Assembly: GCA_018882585.1 (NCBI GenBank)
Contig: VFFB01000001.1
Span: forward strand, 65,793 to 97,973
From: Candidatus Kapaibacterium sp.
GTDB lineage: Bacteria > Bacteroidota > Ignavibacteria > Kapaibacteriales > Kapaibacteriaceae
Length of the DNA stretch: 32,181 bases
Direction: 5' to 3'
Shown: positions 23,713 to 30,971 of the stretch, piece after piece
Position numbering within the stretch: the first letter of the stretch is position 1
How the letters are laid out: every line of letters begins with the position of its first letter
Made by a program: the position numbers and the translations under genes
The notes under the pieces: model-generated
Told to the model about the DNA's origin: nothing
The model's database searches: none
Seen by the model: only the letters and a program-made list of their open reading frames with translations

Positions 23713-25465
23713 CGGTCCAGTCCGGCAGTTGCGAGTACTCCGAAGGTGTCTCGTCGGGCGGCGTCTCCACAATTCCCTTATGGTACCGCCGCACGGCCGC
23801 CATGATACGTTCCTGAAGTTTGAAGGGGGCAAGGCCATTCACGACGATGACGTCGGCCTTGTCGCGACGTCGGTACAGCCACGACGTGATGATGCGTAAC
23901 GCATCCAGTTCCCGCTCGTCGAACGGCCCGTCGACGGCGGCGCTGAAGTACACTTCGTCGGCGGCTGCGTACAGTGCATCCAGCGGTGCCGACGTGCCAA
24001 CGATGCGCTGCACGCGCAGACGTCCTGCACGCACAAAGAATACCTCGACCGTCGAGTAACGGTCCTGCGTGGGCATCACCAAGATGACGTTCGTATCGCT
24101 CACGGCCAACGGCGTATCCTGTTGGTGCAGCGTGACGCGTTCAAGCTCCTTGATGCCATCGCGCAGCAGCGCTGCGCGTTCATACTCCAGTCTGTCTGCC
24201 GCTGCTGCCATCTGCTGCTGCAAACGTCCCACGGCACCGCGTTCGACATTGGCGATGAACGACCGTGCTTCGCGGACGCGCTGCTGGTAGTCGTCCTTCG
24301 TTTGCAGCAGGGCGCATGGTGCCAGACATTTCTTGATGTGGTAGTTGAAGCATGGCCTGTAGTCGGGCTCGGGCTTCAGCTCGCCGTCGCACGTGCGCAG
24401 CTGATGCTCGCGCACGACCATGTCGAGCAGGCGTTGGGCCATGCGTTCGCTGCGGAACGGACCAAAGTGTTCGGAGCCATCATCGACGATGCCGTCGACG
24501 AGCTCGAACTGCGGAAAGTCCTCGTTCGTGATCCGCAGGAAGATCGGCGGCCGGTACTCGCGTCCCACCTGATTGTACGACGGACGATGCACCTTGATCT
24601 CGCGACTCTCCAGCAGCATGGCTCCCAGTTCCGTCCCCGTGGGTTCCCACCGGATATGCCGGATGTAGCGGATCATGCGCGCGACCTTCCGGCTATGCAG
24701 GGGCGTGTCCTGGAAGTAGGAACTGACGCGTTTGACGAGTGACTTTGCCTTGCCGACGTAGAGGATCTTCTTCTTCGTGTTCAAGAAGTAGTACACACCC
24801 GGCTCGTCGGGCAGTTCCTTCAGGTACGGCTCCAACAGGGCCCTGGCCTTGGTCTCGCGACGTGGTTGCGCTCGCTTGGCATACTGCAGGGCCAGCAGAT
24901 CGTCGAGCGTTTGCGCCTCGTGCTCCGACCGCGCACGGTCAAGCATCTGCATCAGCGCATGTGCTGTTGCCTCGGCATCGCCCAGTGCACGGTGGCGTGC
25001 CGTGATCGGCACATTGTAAAAGGCGGCAACGCTGCCAAGGTCATGCCGGGGCAGACCGGCGCTGACGCGGCGCGAAAGTTTGCACGTGCACAGACGGATC
25101 ATGTCGGGCACGTCTTCGTTACACCGCTGCAACGCAGCGCTCACAAAGCCCCAATCAAACCCCACATTGTGGGCTACAAAGACGGTACCATCACGACGTA
25201 GCTCGTCGGCGATGTGTATGACGACGTCATCCTCGTCGGGTGCCGAGGCCACCATTTCATTCGTGATGCCGGTCATGGTCACGATGAAGTCGGGAATAAC
25301 CTGATGTGGGTTAACGAGTGATGAGTATCGACGCACGATGACGCCATCTTCGATCACACAAAAACCAAGTTCCGTGATCCGATGGTCGCCGCCCGTTCCG
25401 CCGGTCGTTTCAACGTCGACCACGACAAACCGAACATCATCGAGGGAGATATCTGTCTGCTGCAC
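23699..25465 (-). CDS. DEDDh exonuclease / UvrC-like GIY-YIG endonuclease fusion
   Basis: A 588-residue two-nuclease fusion. Residues 1-180 are a DnaQ/PolC-type 3'-5' exonuclease with ExoI VVVDVETTG (D17, E19), ExoII HNVGFDWGF (D104) and ExoIII HRALGDAEAT (H158, D163). Residues 220-300 are a GIY-YIG domain (GVYYFLNTKKKILYVGKAKSL, with E288). Four cysteines (359, 372, 380, 384) match the UvrC iron-sulfur site, and 403-443 looks like a UVR motif that would bind UvrB. The UvrC C-terminal RNase H-like nuclease and HhH domains are absent, as in Cho. Similar fusions are known in actinobacteria. Its role is probably DNA repair incision with end trimming. The start is a GTG, 19 bp after the lipoprotein stop. 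Confidence 0.93.
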   Translation of the reverse strand: MQQTDISLDDVRFVVVDVETTGGTGGDHRITELGFCVIEDGVIVRRYSSLVNPHQVIPDFIVTMTGITNEMVASAPDEDDVVIHIADELRRDGTVFVAHNVGFDWGFVSAALQRCNEDVPDMIRLCTCKLSRRVSAGLPRHDLGSVAAFYNVPITARHRALGDAEATAHALMQMLDRARSEHEAQTLDDLLALQYAKRAQPRRETKARALLEPYLKELPDEPGVYYFLNTKKKILYVGKAKSLVKRVSSYFQDTPLHSRKVARMIRYIRHIRWEPTGTELGAMLLESREIKVHRPSYNQVGREYRPPIFLRITNEDFPQFELVDGIVDDGSEHFGPFRSERMAQRLLDMVVREHQLRTCDGELKPEPDYRPCFNYHIKKCLAPCALLQTKDDYQQRVREARSFIANVERGAVGRLQQQMAAAADRLEYERAALLRDGIKELERVTLHQQDTPLAVSDTNVILVMPTQDRYSTVEVFFVRAGRLRVQRIVGTSAPLDALYAAADEVYFSAAVDGPFDERELDALRIITSWLYRRRDKADVIVVNGLAPFKLQERIMAAVRRYHKGIVETPPDETPSEYSQLPDWTDAAA

Positions 25466-25484
25466 GATGCAATGTCAGAAAGTG

Positions 25485-26051
25485 TCAACGAACGACAAGG
25501 GGAAACGTGACGCTCACATCCGTTTCGTCGCTGCGATTCACCCCTGTCTTTTGTGTGGGGTCATCGAAGTGTGACAGCTCGATGCCAAGGCTGCCCGTAC
25601 CGGCCTTGCGTCCCACCAGGCCGATGCTCAATCCAACAGGCAGACTACGATCGTCGTAGTCCTGGATCGTGATGGTGGCCAGCGAATCCGTTATCGTGAA
25701 AAAGAACTGGTGTTGGTCCATATCATCACGCACGCCCGACGTCAGGTCCTCGACGGGCGAAACGGTGCTGTTGAGCAGTCTTAGCGAGCCGACATAGGTC
25801 TTGCCGACCTCCAGCACGATGGTATCGATCCGGTTAGGATTGTTGCCGCCGGCACCGTCTGCATCTTCCCAGACGTAGGTCGTGGTGTCGGCCGAGAGCA
25901 GGCCGACAAGGCTTACCTCGACCCTTGAGACCACATCGTGGTCATGTCCATCAGGGCCGTGGCTGTGTTCACTGCATCCCCACAGCATCAGTATCATGGC
26001 GATGAAGGGGGCAAGGTTGCGCACGCGGTGCGTCATAATGAAGGCTCGCAT
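25485..26051 (-). CDS. His-rich lipoprotein of the TonB-receptor-associated type
   Basis: A 188-residue lipoprotein: hydrophobic signal, lipobox LWGC with Cys26, then a histidine-rich linker (SEHSHGPDGHDHD) that could bind a metal ion. The mature part (TTTYVWEDADGAGGNNPNRIDTIV..., GKTYVGSLRLLN, VEDLTSGVRDDMDQHQFFFTI) matches a Bacteroidota family often labelled type 1 periplasmic binding fold protein, recognised here by pattern. In Bacteroidota these genes commonly sit beside TonB-dependent receptors, as here, so a surface or periplasmic ligand-binding partner is likely. ATG 26036 is an alternative start that also keeps the signal. It follows the receptor by 16 bp and precedes the nuclease fusion by 19 bp. 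Confidence 0.85.
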   Translation of the reverse strand: MRAFIMTHRVRNLAPFIAMILMLWGCSEHSHGPDGHDHDVVSRVEVSLVGLLSADTTTYVWEDADGAGGNNPNRIDTIVLEVGKTYVGSLRLLNSTVSPVEDLTSGVRDDMDQHQFFFTITDSLATITIQDYDDRSLPVGLSIGLVGRKAGTGSLGIELSHFDDPTQKTGVNRSDETDVSVTFPLVVR

Positions 26052-26067
26052 AGGATTGTGGTGATGC

Positions 26068-28443
26068 TTAGTGATTGAGCGGGATGGCAAGCCGAAGAAC
26101 GATATCGCGACCGGAGTCGAGAGCGACATAGCGAAAGCGGCTCAGGTAGTCTCGATAGCGTTGATCAAGGAGGTTGCTGACAGTGCACGACAGACGAATA
26201 TCGGTACTGCCAAGGTGTATCGTGCCTCCTGCGGCAAGGTCAAGCAACGCATAACCGGCAGGTGGATCAACATAGTCTTCGCCGGACACAAATCGGTCCT
26301 GACGCCGCACCCCCGTGCAACCGGCTTCCACGAAGGCGTCATGCAGCCCAAGTACGTCGGGCAGGTGTGCATGGACGGCGATGCGGCCGCGGTCTGCCGG
26401 CATCATGAAGAGTGGCACGTCGCGTTCGACGTCCTGACCGCGGACAACGGCGAGCGTCCCAAGGACGGACCATGTCTCGGATACAGCCCATGTTGCCTTC
26501 ATGTCGATGCCGCCGATGACGGCATCATGCTGGATAAACCGATAGGTCGGGAAGGCGCCACGCACCGTCACCGTGGGATTACCCGGCTCCGGAACGGCAT
26601 AGATATATCCATCAAGGTCATGCATGTATGCCGTCACCTGCAGGTCCAGTCCACGAACGGATACATCCACACCGGCATCAATGGCAAGGTTACGTTCGGG
26701 ACGCAGCGTCGAATCACCTACCTCGTACAGTGCCACGCCGTGGTGCACATCATTAGCGTACAGCTCATTCACCTGCGGCGGCCGCCATCCAGTGCCGACG
26801 TTAACCGACAGTCGAACGTCTTGGGTGGCATTCCATGCCGCGCCGATGCTGCCGGCAAGATTTGCAAACGTTCTGTTCTGTTGCACGGTATCACGACTGC
26901 CCCGGCGTGTAATGTCAGCCGTCAGCCACCGCACGTCGTACCGTAGGCCCCCACTCAGCATCAGATCACCCATCATGAGCGTCTGCAGCGTGTATGCGCC
27001 GACGCCATGGGCAAGGTAGTCGGGCACAAGGAAGACGGAGCCCGATCGATCGTTCACCTGTCGCGTGCCGCTGATACCTGTTTGCGACTGCCAGGCATCC
27101 AAGATCGTACGTTCCCACCGAAGGTCGGCCGTATAGGTTGTCAGCAGCAGCTCCATCGCCGGCGTTGCCAGTGCGCGGGAAAGACGCTCAATGGAATCGC
27201 GGGCACGCTCGACGAGGTCGTCACCACGTCCGACGATGCGTGCGTTGTGCTTGTCAAATTCCTGACGAAGATTCTGCTGCCATCCATAGACGAAGCGCAG
27301 TCGGTCGGCATCGCTGACGGGCCCTGTGGCTTGGACCGACAGCAGGCGATGTGAGATCTCCTGCCGCGGACGCCCGATGTCGTACGAGAATGCCGATGTC
27401 GTGGCCGGTCCGCCGCGCTCGATGGCCCGCTGCAGGTCGGCCGGATTGCCAAGGTGCGACCCCTCGTAAATGCCGAGCGTGGTGGCGAAGCCGCGGGCAT
27501 GCGACGTGAGCGACCACTGACCAAGGCGCAGTCCAAGGTCAACGGCGCCGGCCGCCTCTGCAAAGCCTGAATTGCGCAGCACATAGTCCGGTGTACGTGC
27601 ATCGCCGGCCCGACGTCCGCTTGCCTGCATGCGTATCGACAGCGGCGTGCCGAACAGGCCGCCGCGCTCGGCAACGATGCTCCCTGCCCCTTGTCGGTTA
27701 TTCATAAACCCTTGTAGCATCACGTCACCCATCCACGACGTCGACGTGGTAAGGGGGCGAGGCTCCACACTGATGACGCCGCCCATGGAATTGGGTCCGT
27801 GCAGTACCGCGGCCGGACCGCGCACCACGCCGATCCTGTCAGGTGTGAAGGGGTCGATCTCGGGAGCGTGTTCGGCGCCCCACTGCTGTCCCTCCTGGGC
27901 GATGCCTGCATTCAGCGTCACAAGACGTGTGCCCGTCATACCATGCAGCATGGGCTTGGCGATGGACGGACCGGTCTGCATCACGGTGATGCCGGGCACC
28001 TGTCGCAGCACGTCGGCAAAGGTCTGCCCACGATGTTCATCAACTTCGGCCTGCGTCAGCATGACCACATCCTGCGTGGGTGTTGCAGACTGCCGTCGGA
28101 CACCCTGAACCACGACCTCGCGCATGGGTGCAAGCTGTTGCGACAGCAGCACCTCGATGCGGACATCGTCGTTTGCGACCACGTCGATGGTACGGGGCAC
28201 GTAATACACGTACGACACGACCAGACGCAGGCGCCCCGCTGGCACGTCATGCAGGTGAAACACGCCGTCGCGCGCCGCGACGGCGCCGAGCGACGTCCCC
28301 TCGACAATGACCGTGGCACCGGCCAGAGGCTGGCGCGTGGCGCTGTCGCGGACGATGCCGTGAATATGTGTGTCGGCAGCTGCGATCGTCACCGCGAGAA
28401 GCAGTGCGATCAGCGCGCATACCAAACGTTGATGATCATGCAT
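26068..28443 (-). CDS. TonB-dependent outer-membrane receptor, ZnuD-like
   Basis: A 791-residue receptor. Signal peptide 1-23; a carboxypeptidase-regulatory-like domain about 25-110 (HIHGIVRDSATRQPLAGATVIVEG), then the plug (FADVLRQVPGITVMQTGPSIAKPMLHGMTGTRLVTLNAGI, DRIGVVRGPAAVLHGPNSMGGVISV) and a beta-barrel. The plug wording AQEGQQWGAEHAPEID is typical of Bacteroidota receptors related to ZnuD, a zinc importer; a metal or metal-complex ligand is inferred and supported by the His-rich lipoprotein downstream. The barrel ends IPLNH rather than in an aromatic residue. The start at 28443 gives the signal peptide directly. It heads a five-gene run that continues into the nuclease fusion, selU and selD, and has a perfect -7 box and an upstream palindrome. 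Confidence 0.92.
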   Translation of the reverse strand: MHDHQRLVCALIALLLAVTIAAADTHIHGIVRDSATRQPLAGATVIVEGTSLGAVAARDGVFHLHDVPAGRLRLVVSYVYYVPRTIDVVANDDVRIEVLLSQQLAPMREVVVQGVRRQSATPTQDVVMLTQAEVDEHRGQTFADVLRQVPGITVMQTGPSIAKPMLHGMTGTRLVTLNAGIAQEGQQWGAEHAPEIDPFTPDRIGVVRGPAAVLHGPNSMGGVISVEPRPLTTSTSWMGDVMLQGFMNNRQGAGSIVAERGGLFGTPLSIRMQASGRRAGDARTPDYVLRNSGFAEAAGAVDLGLRLGQWSLTSHARGFATTLGIYEGSHLGNPADLQRAIERGGPATTSAFSYDIGRPRQEISHRLLSVQATGPVSDADRLRFVYGWQQNLRQEFDKHNARIVGRGDDLVERARDSIERLSRALATPAMELLLTTYTADLRWERTILDAWQSQTGISGTRQVNDRSGSVFLVPDYLAHGVGAYTLQTLMMGDLMLSGGLRYDVRWLTADITRRGSRDTVQQNRTFANLAGSIGAAWNATQDVRLSVNVGTGWRPPQVNELYANDVHHGVALYEVGDSTLRPERNLAIDAGVDVSVRGLDLQVTAYMHDLDGYIYAVPEPGNPTVTVRGAFPTYRFIQHDAVIGGIDMKATWAVSETWSVLGTLAVVRGQDVERDVPLFMMPADRGRIAVHAHLPDVLGLHDAFVEAGCTGVRRQDRFVSGEDYVDPPAGYALLDLAAGGTIHLGSTDIRLSCTVSNLLDQRYRDYLSRFRYVALDSGRDIVLRLAIPLNH

Positions 28444-28455
28444 GGCGATTTGATG

Positions 28456-28463
28456 CAAAACTA
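28456..28463 (-). promoter_or_regulatory. -7 box of the TonB receptor operon
   Basis: TAGTTTTG on the minus strand, a perfect TAnnTTTG, 12 bases before the ATG at 28443. The place of a -33 element falls within the palindrome at 28476-28490. Confidence 0.55.
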
Positions 28464-28475
28464 CGCCGCATCTAC

Positions 28476-28490
28476 GCGGCATCATGCCGC
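28476..28490. promoter_or_regulatory. Perfect palindrome between divergent promoters, candidate operator
   Basis: GCGGCAT-C-ATGCCGC, a perfect 7-bp inverted repeat around one base. A further GCCGC half-site lies at 28465-28469. The centre (28483) is 20 bases upstream of the receptor -7 box and 18 bases upstream of the dehydrogenase -7 box, so a bound protein would cover the -33 region of both. A metal-responsive regulator is a guess from the receptor type. Confidence 0.5.
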
Positions 28491-28500
28491 CGTCATTTCC

Positions 28501-28508
28501 TATTTTCG
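28501..28508 (+). promoter_or_regulatory. Candidate -7 box of the dehydrogenase operon
   Basis: TATTTTCG, one mismatch to TAnnTTTG, three bases before the ATG at 28512. It implies a leaderless mRNA. Confidence 0.45.
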
Positions 28509-28511
28509 GCC

Positions 28512-29474
28512 ATGCAAGCACTCGTGCTCACGTCAGATACGTTCGGCATTACCACGGTGTCGGATCCCGTGCCTGTGGCAGGTGAAACATGTGTCAAGGT
28601 CCTGGCGGCCGGACTTAACCGCCGCGACCAGTGGATCCGTGAAGGCAAGTATGCGAAGATCGTTTACCCGGCCATCCTCGGCTCGGACGCTTGCGGTCTG
28701 ACCGATAAGGGCGAACGTGTGATCATCGATCCATCGTTCGACTGGGGCGACAACGCTGCGGCCCAGTCTTCCGGATACCACATCCTTGGCATGCCGTCGC
28801 AGGGCGCCATTGCCCAGAAGGTCTGCGTACCGACTGCCAATCTGCACCCCGCTCCGACACACTGCACCGACGTGCAGGCAGCCGCTCTGCCTCTTGGCGG
28901 CGTTACGGCCTATCGAGCTTTGATGGTTCGCGGCGCGCTGCAACCAAACGAGACGGTCGTGATCACAGGCATCGGGGGCGGCGTGGCAACGCTGGCCATG
29001 CAGATGGCATTGGCGGCAGGAGCACGCGTCTTTGTCACCAGCGGCAGTGACACGAAGATCGAGCGGGCGAAGCAGCTGGGCGCTGCCGGAGGTGTCAACT
29101 ACCATGATGATGCCTGGCCGAAAAAACTCGAGGCCATGGCCGGCGCGGCCGACCTTGCCATCGACTCGGCCGGAGGCCGTGTCCTGAACGATCTGACAGC
29201 AGTAGTGCGGCCCGGCGGCCGCATCGTGTTCTTCGGCGCCACCACGGGGCCGACGCCACTGTTGAACCTGCACCGCATCTTCTGGAAGCAGCTCGACATC
29301 CGCGGGTCGACCATGGGCAGTGCCGACGACTTCAGGGCGATGCTGGCATTCGTGAACAAGCACCGCATCATTCCTGTGATCGACAGCGAGATACCGTTTC
29401 ACGACGCCGTACGAGCGTTCGACCTGATCGCCACGTCGGACCAGTTTGGCAAGATCGTCATCACGATGTCATGA
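28512..29474 (+). CDS. Medium-chain dehydrogenase/reductase, quinone-oxidoreductase type
   Basis: A 320-residue medium-chain dehydrogenase/reductase. The N-terminal GroES-like domain has AAGLNRRDQWIREGKY and PAILGSDACG; the usual zinc-ligand Cys near residue 38 is replaced (NRRD), so a catalytic zinc is unlikely and a zinc-free quinone-oxidoreductase or enoyl-reductase activity fits better. The Rossmann part has VVITGIGGGVATLAMQMALAAGARVFVTSGS, and near the end RIVFFGATTGP. The substrate is unknown; NADPH is the usual cofactor. Its stop overlaps the start of the rRNA methyltransferase gene by four bases (ATGA), so they form an operon. It is divergent from the TonB receptor gene, with 68 bp between starts. 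Confidence 0.92.
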   Translation: MQALVLTSDTFGITTVSDPVPVAGETCVKVLAAGLNRRDQWIREGKYAKIVYPAILGSDACGLTDKGERVIIDPSFDWGDNAAAQSSGYHILGMPSQGAIAQKVCVPTANLHPAPTHCTDVQAAALPLGGVTAYRALMVRGALQPNETVVITGIGGGVATLAMQMALAAGARVFVTSGSDTKIERAKQLGAAGGVNYHDDAWPKKLEAMAGAADLAIDSAGGRVLNDLTAVVRPGGRIVFFGATTGPTPLLNLHRIFWKQLDIRGSTMGSADDFRAMLAFVNKHRIIPVIDSEIPFHDAVRAFDLIATSDQFGKIVITMS

Positions 29475-30604
29475 CCTCGGAATCGTTGCTTGGCCATGCC
29501 GCCGAGCTGGTGCGCATCATCCGCAAGAGTCCTCAGCCTGCCGACGCGCTGGCGTCGGAGTATATGCGGTCGCGCAAGTACATCGGCGCAAGCGACCGGC
29601 GCTTCATTTCGTCAGCCGTCTTCGACACGCTGCGCACGCTGGCCATCTGCGACCTCGTGGCAGAGCGTCTGGCACTACCCGATGCAGTACATGCTTGGTA
29701 TGAGATGCAGCAGGGACGTGTTGATATGACCGTGCTTGATGCCGAGCTGCCGCACGTGCGTTGCGGCACGCAGGCGTGGCTGCTGCAGGCTACGGCGGAG
29801 CGATGGCCCGACGATGCCTGGCACGTGTGGTCGGCCATGATGCAACCTGCGCCCGTGTGCCTGCGCGTAAACCTGCGGCGGGCCTCGCGAAGCGACGTAC
29901 TGCGTATGCTCGAGGCAGAAGGCATCTCGGCCCAGGCGGGACGCCATGCGCCTGCTGCCATCATCCTGCACGACCGCGTCAACCTGCTGCAGCATGGTCT
30001 ATACACCGGCGGCATCATCGACATCCAGGATGAAGGAAGTCAATTGATCGGTCTGGCCTGCAGGCCCGACCCCGGCATGCGTGTGCTGGACGCCTGTGCC
30101 GGCGCGGGCGGCAAGGCCTTGCATCTGGCAGACCTCATGCAAGACCGTGGCACGATCCTGGCGCGCGACATCGAGTGGAACCGCCTGAAGGAGATCGGCC
30201 CGCGCGCGAAGCGCGCGGGCGTGCGCAGCATCACCACCGAGATCGTCCGACGCGGACAGCCCGCGTCACGCCAAGCCCCCTTCGACATCGTCCTTGTTGA
30301 TGCACCTTGCAGCGGAATGGGCACGGTGCGACGCATGCCAATGGTGAAGTGGCGTCTTACTCCGGAACAGGCTGCACGGCATGCCGCGAAGCAGCTGATG
30401 ATCCTGTCGGAGAATGCAGTGCACGTTGCTGCCGGCGGCGTGCTTGTCTATGCAACATGCAGCATCCTGCCCACCGAAAACGAACACGTGGTGAGGAGCT
30501 TCCTGCAGGGGCATGACGACTTCACGCTCGAGGCTGAGCAGCAAGTAGATCCGTATCACGACGGCACCGACGGACTGTACTGGGCGCGGATGCGACGCGC
30601 ATGA
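29471..30604 (+). CDS. RsmB-like 16S rRNA (cytosine-C5) methyltransferase
   Basis: A 377-residue RsmB/NOP2-type enzyme. A short NusB-like helical domain covers about 1-130 (ALASEYMRSRKYIGASDRRFISSAVFDTLR). The SAM-binding domain has RVLDACAGAGGKALHLADLM near 207-226. The two cysteine motifs are DAPCSGMGTVRR near 277 and VYATCSILPTENE near 325, whose second Cys is the catalytic nucleophile in this family. The likely target is C967 of 16S rRNA (E. coli numbering) in helix 31, but a neighbouring rRNA or tRNA cytosine is possible. Four-base overlaps (ATGA) join it to the genes on both sides, so translation is probably coupled. Confidence 0.93.
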   Translation: MTSESLLGHAAELVRIIRKSPQPADALASEYMRSRKYIGASDRRFISSAVFDTLRTLAICDLVAERLALPDAVHAWYEMQQGRVDMTVLDAELPHVRCGTQAWLLQATAERWPDDAWHVWSAMMQPAPVCLRVNLRRASRSDVLRMLEAEGISAQAGRHAPAAIILHDRVNLLQHGLYTGGIIDIQDEGSQLIGLACRPDPGMRVLDACAGAGGKALHLADLMQDRGTILARDIEWNRLKEIGPRAKRAGVRSITTEIVRRGQPASRQAPFDIVLVDAPCSGMGTVRRMPMVKWRLTPEQAARHAAKQLMILSENAVHVAAGGVLVYATCSILPTENEHVVRSFLQGHDDFTLEAEQQVDPYHDGTDGLYWARMRRA

Positions 30605-30897
30605 CAACTCGTAGCGTTCTACCTGGTTGGCGCGTCGGCCTTGGCACAGGATTGTTTCTGCTGGGCCTTGTACTTCCCGCCGCCATTCCGCTTGTCTACA
30701 TGGCACAGCTCGACGCTTGGATAACGGGCGTACTGACAGCTGCCTTTGCCATAGGTCTTCCTGAACTGCTGTGGCTGCTTGCCGCCCTGTGCATCGGTCG
30801 TGACGGTGTCAAACGTCTGTGGCGTCAGACCAAGGTCCACGCACGCATCGCACGACGTCGCAGCGTGCGACTGCTGGGACGCTACCGAACGCGATGA
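30601..30897 (+). CDS. Small two-helix membrane protein
   Basis: A 98-residue protein with two membrane segments (about 13-34, GLGTGLFLLGLVLPAAIPLVYM, and about 41-64) and a very basic cytoplasmic tail (KRLWRQTKVHARIARRRSVRLLGRYRTR). The second helix and what follows (LPELLWLLAALCIGRDGVKRLW) resemble the small transporter-suffix-type membrane proteins, but the match is loose and the function is unknown. Its start overlaps the methyltransferase stop by four bases, so it is the last gene of that operon. Its stop codon lies inside the 5' arm of a long hairpin. Confidence 0.82.
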   Translation: MTTRSVLPGWRVGLGTGLFLLGLVLPAAIPLVYMAQLDAWITGVLTAAFAIGLPELLWLLAALCIGRDGVKRLWRQTKVHARIARRRSVRLLGRYRTR

Positions 30898-30944
30898 TGC
30901 CGGAGACTCCCACGGACATTGGTCCGAGGAGTTCCGGCATCATC
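30893..30944. terminator. Long hairpin between convergent genes, likely bidirectional terminator or repeat
   Basis: GATGATGCCGGA (30893-30904) pairs perfectly with TCCGGCATCATC (30933-30944). Inside it ACTCC pairs with GGAGT and CGGAC with GTCCG, around an ATTG loop at 30918-30921, giving about 22 pairs in all. There is no T-tract on either side, so classical intrinsic termination is uncertain. The 5' arm includes the stop codon of the upstream gene. Confidence 0.65.
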
Positions 30945-30971
30945 ATGTCTCGACGTCGCAATCGTTGCAGA

